The position numbers were made by a program, and so were the translations under genes. A stretch of DNA of 9,804 bases from Synergistaceae bacterium. Its GTDB lineage: Bacteria; Synergistota; Synergistia; Synergistales; Synergistaceae. Below, piece by piece: positions 1-7,100 of this stretch. A model generated the notes under the pieces. It was not told the origin of the DNA. It ran no database searches and saw only the letters and a program-made list of their open reading frames with translations. Within the stretch, counting starts at the first letter, position 1. Every line of letters begins with the position of its first letter. The stretch is taken from NCBI GenBank assembly GCA_031290815.1, contig JAISLO010000126.1, positions 1-9,804 of the forward strand, written 5' to 3'.

Positions 1-5
1 TACCA

Positions 6-31
6 CCACCTCCGAGACTTTTTTCATTATA
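6..31 (-). promoter_or_regulatory. Possible -10 box and ribosome site of a divergent gene beyond the left edge
   Basis: Read on the minus strand, a perfect TATAAT lies at 31-26 and a strong Shine-Dalgarno GGAGGTGG at 13-6. The spacing suits a transcript starting near position 20 whose start codon would lie just outside the window. The -35 region, about 17 nt upstream of the TATAAT, is poor (TAGTTT or similar). A short minus-strand reading frame also begins at ATG 27 (MKKVSEVVV...) but has no ribosome site. A divergent gene is therefore plausible but not shown. Confidence 0.25.
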
Positions 32-185
32 CATCAGCATGCCAACTAAAACTACACCCCATTAACCAATGAAATTAAAAATAATGCGCGAAATACATAT
101 TGGGTTTTCCGTAATCTGAGCATCAGGTCGTCTCAGTAGGATGTATCCGGTTTAACAGGCGTATGAACGAGCAAAATCCCGAAAA

Positions 186-217
186 TTGTAAACTATAACT
201 ATGATATAGGTTGACAA
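186..217 (+). promoter_or_regulatory. BirA biotin operator (inverted repeat)
   Basis: TTGTAAACT (186-194) and GGTTGACAA (209-217) are separated by 14 nt. This matches the known BirA operator form TTGTAAAC-N14-16-GTTTACAA with one mismatch in the right arm. That mismatch (GGTTGACAA) also creates a consensus -35 box, TTGACA at 211-216, so repressor binding would directly block RNA polymerase. In species with BirA boxes, the biotin protein ligase loaded with biotinyl-AMP dimerises on this site and represses biotin synthesis or uptake genes. Here it controls bioY-bioB, which are directly downstream. The birA gene itself is not in the window. Confidence 0.88.
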
Positions 218-239
218 TATTTCCTTCCCGTTGTATTGT
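211..239 (+). promoter_or_regulatory. Sigma-70-type promoter of bioY-bioB
   Basis: A perfect -35 box TTGACA (211-216), a 17-nt spacer and TATTGT (234-239, four of six consensus positions) form a good housekeeping promoter. Transcription should start near 246. This leaves a leader of about 24 nt before the start codon at 270 and rules out the upstream ATG at 231 as a start. The -35 box lies inside the right arm of the BirA operator. Confidence 0.8.
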
Positions 240-255
240 CTCGCCGTAAGCATAA

Positions 256-261
256 AGGAGG
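256..261 (+). promoter_or_regulatory. Ribosome binding site of bioY
   Basis: AGGAGG lies 8 nt before ATG 270. It is a near-perfect Shine-Dalgarno, fixes the start of the damaged bioY frame, and shows that the 5' end of the gene survives although the body is deleted. Confidence 0.8.
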
Positions 262-269
262 AATTTGCG

Positions 270-617
270 ATGGAAGCTGTTTCGCATAGGCTGTCTACAT
301 CGGAATGGGGCGGGTGCTGGGTCCGACGGGGGGGGGGGTACATAATCGCTTACATAGGCTGCGCGTTTGTAACAGGCTTGATCATCGAGCGTTTCGGCAA
401 GTCGTTCGCGGCGCTGATGGCGGCTATGTACGCCGGCTGGGCGGTGGTTTATGTTCTCGGCACCTTATGGTACATGTACCTCGCGCGGGTTGGCCTTGTT
501 CCGGCATTGCTCGTATGCGTCGTACCGTTTTTGCTGGGTGACGCCGTCAAAACTGTTTTATGCGCTACGCTCATCAATCGGCTAAGTGAAAGAGGGTTGT
601 TAAGAGATGAACTTTGA
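270..617 (+). pseudogene. bioY: bioY remnant: S component of a biotin ECF transporter, internally deleted and frameshifted
   Basis: BioY is the membrane-embedded biotin-binding S component of ECF transporters, normally about 180-200 residues with six helices. The frame open from ATG 270 to 617 gives only about 115 residues. From position 339 on it is clearly the BioY C-terminal half: GYIIAYIGCAFVTG, then a VLGTLWY segment, then a VPFLLGDAVKT segment, three hydrophobic helices in all. Just before that, the conserved GPTGG motif is readable (VLGPTGG, about 305-334) but one frame over, with the switch inside an 11-G run. Upstream, ATG 270 has a strong ribosome site and about 12 plausible N-terminal codons. 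The roughly 70-75 residues expected in between (helices 1-3) are absent. The open frame therefore results from two compensating disruptions, a deletion near 296-304 and the G tract. It overlaps bioB by 11 nt, the usual coupling. A functional transporter is unlikely. An assembly error is the main alternative. Confidence 0.8.
328..338 (+). repeat. Homopolymeric run of 11 G inside bioY
   Basis: Eleven consecutive G follow the ACG codon of the GPTGG motif. Seven or ten G would keep GPTGG in frame with the downstream GYIIAYIG; eleven does not. With eleven, the frame from ATG 270 is instead the one that enters the C-terminal half. Such tracts slip readily during replication and are also prone to sequencing and assembly error. 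Confidence 0.9.
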
Positions 618-1566
618 TTATGAGAACCCATCACGGCAGGATGCTTTATCCATCCTCGATCTGCCGGATGAGGAGCTTCCTGAACTGCTGGAAAAAGTAT
701 ATGCCATCAGGAAAAAGCACAAGGGGAATATGGTCAATATTCACCTCCTGACGAGCGCACGCAGCGGAGACTGTTCGCAGAACTGCGCTTATTGCGCTCA
801 ATCCCATGACTCCAAGGCGGATATCGATAAATACAGGCTCATATCATACGACAAACTGCTCCAGGACGGCTACGCAGTCAGTGAAAAAAACCTAGCGCGG
901 CATTGTATCGGGCTGAGCGGCATACGGTTCAGCGACCTCGAGATAAACGAGCTCTCGAGCGAGATCAAGAAACTCAGAGACAAAACTCAAACCCCAATAT
1001 GCTGTTCCATAGGCTTCCTGACGCCCGAACAAGCGCTAAAACTCAAAGACGCCGGAGTCGGCAGGATCAACCACAACTTGAACACCAGCCGGAATCATTA
1101 CCCAAATATCTGCACCACTCATACTTATCAGCAGAGAATAGCGAATATAAAAATGCTGCAAGGCGTGGGATTTGAAATCTGTTGCGGCGGCATCGTCGGC
1201 CTCGGGGAGAGCAAGGCGGATGTCGCGGATATGCTCCTTGAAATACGCGCGATCAACCCACAGGCCGTGCCTATCAACTTCCTGCTGCCGATTGAGGGAA
1301 CAGCCCTGTCGAACGCCGATATATCACGCCTGACCCCTGAATATTGCCTTAAAGTGTTGTGCCTCGCCCGGCTCATGACTCCCAAAGCGGACATACGATG
1401 CGCGGCGGGGAGGGAAGTATATCTAAAGGGAAAGGAAAAGTGGATGTTCTACGCAGCAGACTCCATTTTTGCCTCGGGCTATTTGACCGCCGAGGGACAG
1501 AGCATCGATGATACAATAAAAATGGTGACCGAAGCCGGATTCCAATATTGCGTCGAAAGCGCTTGA
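607..1566 (+). CDS. bioB: Biotin synthase (radical SAM enzyme)
   Basis: BioB inserts sulfur into dethiobiotin to make biotin, the last step of the pathway, in the cytoplasm. The 319-residue length is typical. The radical-SAM motif CSQNCAYC places the SAM [4Fe-4S] ligands at C56, C60 and C63. INHNLNTS (155-161), CCGGIVGLGE (192-201), PINFLLPIEGTAL (222-234) and IRCAAGRE (263-270) match conserved BioB blocks. The four ligands of the E. coli auxiliary [2Fe-2S] cluster (C97, C128, C188, R260) correspond to C100, C132, C192 and R264. Unusually, C133, C193 and C265 stand next to three of them. The HNLDTS aspartate is Asn here. ATG 607 has AGAGGG at 591-596 and overlaps the end of bioY by 11 nt, so translation is probably coupled. 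Expression should follow the BirA-controlled promoter. No bioA, bioD or bioF is present, so the substrate source is unknown. No convincing terminator follows. Confidence 0.95.
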   Translation: MNFDYENPSRQDALSILDLPDEELPELLEKVYAIRKKHKGNMVNIHLLTSARSGDCSQNCAYCAQSHDSKADIDKYRLISYDKLLQDGYAVSEKNLARHCIGLSGIRFSDLEINELSSEIKKLRDKTQTPICCSIGFLTPEQALKLKDAGVGRINHNLNTSRNHYPNICTTHTYQQRIANIKMLQGVGFEICCGGIVGLGESKADVADMLLEIRAINPQAVPINFLLPIEGTALSNADISRLTPEYCLKVLCLARLMTPKADIRCAAGREVYLKGKEKWMFYAADSIFASGYLTAEGQSIDDTIKMVTEAGFQYCVESA

Positions 1567-1598
1567 TACCGAACCGTGCGTCCGACATTGCACAGCAA

Positions 1599-1839
1599 AT
1601 CGGGTAGGAGGCCGCTCATTGTTTGGGCGGCCGTCCTCCCACACTACAGTATGTACGGCCCCTTATACGGCGGTTCGACAACTTAAGTGCTGCCTGCACA
1701 GAGCGTCTTCACGTCCAGTCCTCGCTATACCCCGCACTCCCCTGTTACCTTCGGGTTCCACCCTATCCTCACAGAGGCAGCCCGCTTATTTGCGGTATTC
1801 TGCTATCATCTCATAGTAATCCAGCATAAACCCTGTCAG
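1599..1839 (-). mobile_element. Group II intron relic, 3' end only (domains V and VI, end of ORF)
   Basis: On the minus strand the last 43 nt (1641-1599) fold as a domain VI. Pairs GGG/CCC, AGGA/TCCT and GGCCGC/GCGGCC close an 11-nt loop, with one unpaired A (position 1605) 7 nt before the 3' end, which reads CTACCCGAT. This is the classic branch-point arrangement. Immediately upstream, 1676-1642 resembles domain V: it starts GAACCGCCGTAT as in known bacterial introns, but the pairing strand reads ACTGTAG where ACGGTGG is expected, which breaks several pairs. About 110 nt further upstream is a short frame resembling the end of an intron reverse transcriptase. No GTGYG 5' end or domain I is visible on this strand up to patB. 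The element is therefore truncated and probably inactive. It lies antisense to bioB, 32 nt after its stop. Confidence 0.72.
1786..1839 (-). pseudogene. Possible C-terminal stub of the intron reverse transcriptase/maturase
   Basis: A minus-strand frame reads LTGFMLDYYEMIAEYRK and then a TAA stop at 1788-1786. A TAG lies directly before it, so at most 17 codons remain. Many group II intron proteins end in a similar G-x-x-S/M-L-x-x-YY pattern, and the distance of about 110 nt to domain V fits an ORF placed in domain IV. The resemblance is short and from memory. The main support is the position relative to domains V and VI. Confidence 0.4.
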
Positions 1840-1943
1840 CTATACTCGAAACCGCTGTAGATCGAAGTTCAAGCCGCCTAAGACGTAGATTTTTCTTGCT
1901 TTGATGATGATTTAAGTTATCCGCGTCTGCCGAATGCGGGATG
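1840..1943 (+). other. Unassigned intergenic segment between intron relic and patB promoter
   Basis: No gene is supported here. On the minus strand one frame reads RKIYVLGGLNFDLQRFRV before a stop, and another is open for about 35 codons (KKNLRLRRLELRSTAVSSIAD...). Neither has a start codon with a ribosome site. A CCGC/GCGG inverted repeat with an 11-nt loop lies at 1921-1939 and has no T run. The segment may be decayed intron or other mobile DNA. Confidence 0.3.
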
Positions 1944-1972
1944 TTGATAGCTTGCCTCTCATTTGGTACTAT
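1944..1972 (+). promoter_or_regulatory. Candidate promoter of the patB operon
   Basis: TTGATA (1944-1949), a 17-nt spacer and TACTAT (1967-1972) give five of six and four of six consensus positions at ideal spacing. Transcription would begin near 1979, leaving a leader of about 49 nt before the GTG start at 2028. It is the best candidate between bioB and patB. Confidence 0.5.
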
Positions 1973-2027
1973 GTCACTGTATTTTTAACCGTTTTTGCTT
2001 GAACGATTATTTATGGAGGGATTTGAT

Positions 2028-3218
2028 GTGAGTCCGATGGGCAAGTATGACTTTGATACGCCGATTTGCAGGAGGGGTACGAACTGTTCGAAGTGGGATG
2101 GCGCGGCTAGAGTGTTCGGCAGGGAGGGATTGCTGCCGTTCTGGGTGGCGGATATGGATTTCAGGTCCGCTCCAGAGATAATAGAAGCGCTGCGTGAAAA
2201 GGTCGAGTTCGGCGTCTTCGGATACCCGATAATGACCGGCGAAGCTCGGGCCGCAGTGGCCGGCTGGGAGAGACGCAGGCATGGATGGGACGTCGACGCC
2301 GGCGACGTGGCCTTCGTGCCGGGGGTGGTGACGGGGCTGTCCGCCGCAGTGCGCGCCTTCACCGAACCAGGCGACGGAGTGATAATCCAGACGCCGGTGT
2401 ACGCGCCTTTCTTCCGAGTGGTCTCAGACAACGGCAGAGTCGTGATCGAGAACCCCCTCATGGAGACGGAGGAGAGGTTTACGATGGACTTCGATAACCT
2501 GGAGCGCGTGATCGAGTCCAATAAAAACGCGAGAGCCATGATACTCTGCAGCCCGCACAACCCTGTGGCTAGGGTGTGGAGCGAGGAAGAACTCTCCAGG
2601 CTTTCCGGCATCTGCGCGTCTCGCGGAATTATGATCATCGACGACGAGATACACCAGGACCTGGTATACAGCGACGCCCGACATATTCCGATCGCCTCCT
2701 TGTCGAAGGACTTGTCGCCGCTGGTCATAACCCTGGTCGCGCCGAGCAAGACGTTCAACATCGCCGGGCTCCACGCTTCGGCCTGGATAGCATCGGACCG
2801 CGCGGTCGCCGCTAAAATGAGGCGAGAGCTTGGAATGATCGACTCCGACAGCCTCAATCTCATGTCTTTGACGGCTCTAGAGGCCGCGTATTCCAAGGGA
2901 GAGCCGTGGCTCGACGAGGCCCTGGCGTATCTCGAGGCGAACCGCGATTTCATGGAGGCTTTTCTGTCGGAGAAGATGCCCAGGGTCAAGATGAAACACC
3001 CGGAGGGGACCTTTATATTCTGGCTCGACTTCAGGGAATATGGATTGCGCGGCGACGAGCTTCAGCGCGTGCTCGTAGAGGATGCCGGCGTCGCGCTCAA
3101 CAGAGGGACCGATTTTGGGAAGAGCGGCGACGGTTTCGCGCGTCTCAATATCGGCTGCCCAAGGCGGAGCCTGGAGGAAGGGCTTTGCAAGATCGAGCGA
3201 GCTTTTGCTAAATTTTAA
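2028..3218 (+). CDS. patB: PatB/MalY-family PLP-dependent C-S lyase (cystathionine beta-lyase type)
   Basis: This is a fold-type I PLP enzyme of the MalY/PatB group. These enzymes cleave the C-S bond of cystathionine or cysteine conjugates to give pyruvate, ammonia and a thiol, in the cytoplasm. The family signature near the start is clear: YDFDTPICRRGTNCSKWDG, then LPFWVADMDF. APSKTFNIAGLH carries the PLP lysine at K241. CSPHNPVARVW (174-184, N178) and DDEIHQDL (205-212, D206) hold cofactor-binding residues. FARLNIGCPR (370-379) has the carboxylate-binding R372. The family usually has NPVGRVW, so Ala replaces Gly here. I chose GTG 2028 because GGAGGG lies 7 nt upstream. It gives 396 residues, the family norm, whereas the longer TTG 1995 form has no ribosome site. 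The next gene starts 29 nt after the stop. The exact substrate cannot be told from sequence; an aminotransferase role is a less likely alternative. Confidence 0.88.
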   Translation: MSPMGKYDFDTPICRRGTNCSKWDGAARVFGREGLLPFWVADMDFRSAPEIIEALREKVEFGVFGYPIMTGEARAAVAGWERRRHGWDVDAGDVAFVPGVVTGLSAAVRAFTEPGDGVIIQTPVYAPFFRVVSDNGRVVIENPLMETEERFTMDFDNLERVIESNKNARAMILCSPHNPVARVWSEEELSRLSGICASRGIMIIDDEIHQDLVYSDARHIPIASLSKDLSPLVITLVAPSKTFNIAGLHASAWIASDRAVAAKMRRELGMIDSDSLNLMSLTALEAAYSKGEPWLDEALAYLEANRDFMEAFLSEKMPRVKMKHPEGTFIFWLDFREYGLRGDELQRVLVEDAGVALNRGTDFGKSGDGFARLNIGCPRRSLEEGLCKIERAFAKF

Positions 3219-3247
3219 TTTTGACGGAGACGACGGGAGGAAGCGAT

Positions 3248-4030
3248 TTGAAAAAGGAAGAGGCTGAGCGGTTCTGCAGGTTTTTGGTCGACGGCAGGAC
3301 CTACAACGGCACGGTTCGCGGAAACATGGTGGATATCGTCGAAGGGGATATGTTCGGCGGATTTTCGGGGATGAGGATGAGTTACCCTGCCGACATGATA
3401 AAAATCCTCACGCCCTTCACGCCGACCAAGATATGGTGCGTCGGACAAAACTACGTCGGACACGTCAAGGAGCTGAACAACCAACTGCCCTCTGACCCGG
3501 TCATATTCAGCAAGCCGCTCACCTCGCTCGCTGGCTGCGGGGATCCGGTCAGAATACCGGAGTGGGCCGGCAGGATCGACTACGAGGGCGAGCTCGCCGC
3601 CGTAATAGGCCGCAGATGCAAGAAGGTGTCGGAGGACGAGGCCCTAGCGTACGTCAGGGGCTACTCGTGCTTCAACGACGTGACCGCCAGGGAGCTTCAG
3701 GTCAAAGACGGCCAGTGGACGCGGTCGAAGGGCTTCGACACGTTCGCGCCGTTCGGACCGTACGTTCTGCTGACGGATACGATGCCGAGCGACGCCCGGA
3801 TAACGACGAGGCTCAACGGAAACGTCGTGCAGAAGGAGTTGTTTACAAACATGGTCTTTTCGGTCGCCCGTATAATATCGCACATCAGCAGGTTCGCCAC
3901 TCTGGAGCCCGGCGACGTGATCGCGACCGGGACGCCGGAGGGCATAGGCCGCGTATGTCCGGGCGACAGGGTTGAAGTCGAGATCGACTACATCGGGACA
4001 TTGACAAACCCGTTCATCTCGGAGCCGTAG
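3248..4030 (+). CDS. Fumarylacetoacetate hydrolase (FAH) family protein
   Basis: The FAH family comprises metal-dependent enzymes acting on beta-dicarbonyl or 2-keto acids: acylpyruvate hydrolases, oxaloacetate decarboxylases or tautomerases, and hydroxyheptadienedioate isomerases. IWCVGQNYVGHVKEL (62-76), PVIFSKPLTSLAG (84-96) and DYEGELAAVIG (111-121) match family blocks. So do YSCFNDVTARELQ (139-151), KGFDTFAPFGP (161-171) and TGTPEGIG (227-234). The metal ligands should be E113, E115 and D144. I chose TTG 3248, with GGGAGG 7 nt upstream, over TTG 3221, which lacks a ribosome site. It yields 260 residues. A short N-terminal region of about 50 residues precedes the catalytic domain, as in YcgM-like members. 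It follows patB by 29 nt with no terminator and is surely co-transcribed. Acting on the keto acids released upstream is an inference. Substrate unknown. Confidence 0.9.
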   Translation: MKKEEAERFCRFLVDGRTYNGTVRGNMVDIVEGDMFGGFSGMRMSYPADMIKILTPFTPTKIWCVGQNYVGHVKELNNQLPSDPVIFSKPLTSLAGCGDPVRIPEWAGRIDYEGELAAVIGRRCKKVSEDEALAYVRGYSCFNDVTARELQVKDGQWTRSKGFDTFAPFGPYVLLTDTMPSDARITTRLNGNVVQKELFTNMVFSVARIISHISRFATLEPGDVIATGTPEGIGRVCPGDRVEVEIDYIGTLTNPFISEP

Positions 4031-4041
4031 ATCACGATGCC

Positions 4042-4077
4042 CGGCGGAGATTTCGGCGAAACGCCCTCCGTCCGCCG
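4042..4077 (+). other. Nested inverted repeat between the FAH-family gene and addB
   Basis: CGGCGGA (4042-4048) pairs with TCCGCCG (4071-4077), enclosing a smaller GGCG-AAA-CGCC hairpin (4055-4065). No T run follows, so it is not a standard intrinsic terminator. It fills most of the 71-nt gap and could modulate read-through into addB or protect an RNA end, but it may be chance in GC-rich sequence. Confidence 0.3.
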
Positions 4078-4101
4078 CCCGCTCGGGTCTCTATCGAAAT
4101 A

Positions 4102-7100
4102 ATGCTCAAACTGAGCTGTTACTCCAAAATCCATGAATTGAAGAGGATCGTTTGCGAAAAGGTTGAATCGTCAGCCAGGAGCAAGAAGATCTTCATGGTC
4201 CCCTCCATGTCGAGCGCCGAACCGCTCGCCGATATGCTCCGAGGCCCGGGGGAATGGTTCGGAGACGGTCCGGAGATATGGAGCTGGGCGGAGATGTACG
4301 CGCGCCTCTCGCCGGAGAGGAAGCGCCGCAGGGGGATAGACCTTCCGGACAGCAGGCTCGTCTTGGCTTACATCCTTGGCGGCGTCATGTCGAACATAGA
4401 ATCCAGGGGAAAGAGGGTCCCGCCAGGCGTTCGGAGGCGAGGCTTCCCCGATGTCCTGAGCTCAGCCGTGAGGGAGCTTCTGCTCGAGGACGTAGAGCCG
4501 GATAAACTGCTTTTCGACGACGCCGCGCCATCCATGAACGACCTCGTTCTGCCGCATGAACTGCTTTACGGGGTCTACGGCGACTACCTGATCTACCTGG
4601 AGGAGAACGGCCTGGCGGATAACTCGCAGATGCCATCCCTCACCAGAGAGGCGATCACGGCGGCTTGTCCCGAGTATTTGAACGACAGCGCTCTTTACTG
4701 GATCGGATTTCTGTCCTTCACCGGCGCTCAACTGAGGCTTATAAAGACCATGAGCGGACTCGGTGAAACTTGGGGCGTCGGCTTCGACATGGAGTTCCTC
4801 TCGCCCCACTCCGGCATGGAGGGTTTCCGCGACGCTTCCGAGCAGCTTGGATTGGTTTGCGAAAACCGATTCGAACGGGGCGGGAGCATCGCGCGAATGA
4901 CGTCCTCAAACACGGCCTGCGAGTACGACGGTGTCGCCGATGAGATAGCCGGTCTCCTGGACGGAAACGGCCGGCTGAGCGATATCATGAGCGGGATGGC
5001 ATACATGGGAGGACAATTCCAGGACAGAGAGAACTCTGACGGCATCGGTTCGCCAGATTTTGCGTACGACATCGGCATAATGGTCGATCCGTCCCGAATA
5101 CCGCTGATGGAGGCGGCACTCAGGAGGCATGGCATACCCTTTCAGTCGCGATCCGAGATCATGGTGAGCGACACCTCCGTCATGGACTTATGCAAGCGAG
5201 CGTGGGAAGCGTACAGGCTGGCTTGGCCCACGGCGAAAACGGAACACCTGTGCCGTCACATCCTGTTCGGCGTCTCGGCGGAGGACGGGCAGGACGGCCG
5301 GACATGTCCCGATCCCGGCAAGGTCTTGCGCGATATGCCGGAGGGACTGCGGTCGTGGATCGACTTCTTTTCAAAGCGCGAGGGTGAACGTGGGGCTGCC
5401 GCAATCAGGAGCCTCGAGAGGTTGAACGCCTTCTGCGCTTATTTGGACGACCCCGGAGGGCACACCGGCTCGGAACTGCTCTCCGCGCTGCTGTCGATGG
5501 CCGATGACGGAGAGTGGGAGTCTGAACTCTCGTCGATCGCGGGAGACGACGCGGACATGGACAACGAGGTGAGAAGCGTCGCTTCGACCAGGCTGGAGAT
5601 AGCTCAAAAGCTCGATACGATGGCGAACGTCAAGCCCCGGATAGGCCCGGCGGGCGATCTCCGTTTTTCGGGGGACGGCGCGGCTGATTACCTGCTCGAC
5701 TGGGGACGCAGCGCAGGCATAGCTCTTCCGCAGCCCCGGTCGGGAGCGGTGACGTTGTACGACTCGACGCCCCCCGTGCTGACGGCGCACGACGTATGGA
5801 TAATGACCGATGTCGATCAGAACAGGTTTTCGGGATCGGCCGCCGAACAACCGCTTCTCGGCGCGGACGTGAGGGATGGAGTCAACAGAATTGCCGGGGA
5901 AGCGTCTCACCTTCCGACCTCCCATGAGAAGAGGATGCAGAGGGAAGCGCTTTTCAGAAGGCTCCTTGCCGTCGGAGGCGTGTTGACTCTGATCGTTCGT
6001 TCGGAGACGGACTCCCAAGGAAGGCCCCAGGGAGATCCGCCGTTTGTCAAGTCCCTATTGAGCGACGGCGAGTCGGGCTGGTCCGATGTCGGTTATGTCC
6101 AAGTCAGGGAGGATTTGTCAGGCGCGGGCGGCGTCGATTCTCCGGAAAGACGCCGCCTGCTCCGGGGAACGTTCCCTCGCGCAGCGAGTCACCCAAGGGA
6201 GCGCATGCGGCGCGGCGCCAACGGAAAGATACTCGTCTCCGCAAGCTCCATTGACGATTGGATCTCCTGCCCGTTCATGTACTGGTGCGGATACATAGCG
6301 AGAGTCAGTCCGCCCGCCGACAGCGCGGGCCTCTTTGACAGGAGGCTGCAGGGGACCGTAATGCATCGCGTGTGGCAGGCGGTTTGGAATAGTTATATCT
6401 CCAAAATAGACGCCGGGGGGCGCTCCACGCTTCAAGGCGCGTTTCTCTCAATGTGGGACCGGGTCATATCCGATATGTCCGGCGATTATCCGGTCCTCGC
6501 AGACCCGAGGTTCTCCGCCCCCTTGGCGAGGCTCAAGACGAATATGTCGGACGTCTCCGCGCTTCAGGATGAGATCGAGGCGCGGGCCGGTGCGGCTGGC
6601 TTAGAGAGGATCACGGCGAAACTCGAACAACCCCTGCCGGCGTACGAGCTGAGGAATATCTCTTTCTCCGGCAGATCGGACCGAATCGATATCTGGCGAA
6701 CGCCATCCGGTCCCGTCTCCGTCATCGTGGATTATAAGCTGGGCGTGAGCGGGAGATATCTTGGAAGCCTTCAGCTTGCAACATACGCGGCCATGATGGC
6801 GCGGGCGAGTAAAAGCGACGCCGGCGCGCCGCTCGTGGCCGGTTTTTGCTACATCGGGCACGCCGACTCATGCGTACGGGGAGGGCTGACACAGGAGTTG
6901 AAACACGTCTACGTGGAGAGCGCCCGAAAGCGCGGATTCGACCTCGATGAGAGCGTCGCGGCCGCGGTCGGCGCGATGGACGAGATGGACTCGGGCCTCG
7001 CTTCCGGTGAATTTCCGGCGAGGTATGACTCCGACAGTTGCGGCATATGCGCTCATCAGACGATCTGCAGGAGATCCGAGAGGCTGGGTTTTTATGAATC

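Noticed and set aside
1..72. Plus-strand frame open from the edge to a TGA at 70-72 (YHHLRDFFHYTSACQ...)
   Set aside because: Only 23 codons in AT-rich sequence with no recognisable family; could be a gene tail but cannot be supported.
116..136. CTGAG/CTCAG inverted repeat
   Set aside because: Five pairs with an 11-nt loop and no T run; expected by chance.
231..269. Upstream ATG at 231 as the bioY start
   Set aside because: It lies upstream of the predicted transcription start (about 246), and ATG 270 has a near-perfect ribosome site.
1567..1590. Minus-strand stretch GACGCACGGTTC resembling the 3' strand of another domain V
   Set aside because: No matching 5' strand next to it, and it lies after the 3' end of the intron.
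1985..2989. Minus-strand ORF of 334 codons
   Set aside because: Lies fully opposite patB, whose family motifs are unambiguous; long antisense frames are common in GC-rich genes.
5371..6018. Minus-strand ORF of 215 codons
   Set aside because: Opposite addB, Arg-rich low-complexity composition, no ribosome site or recognisable motif.
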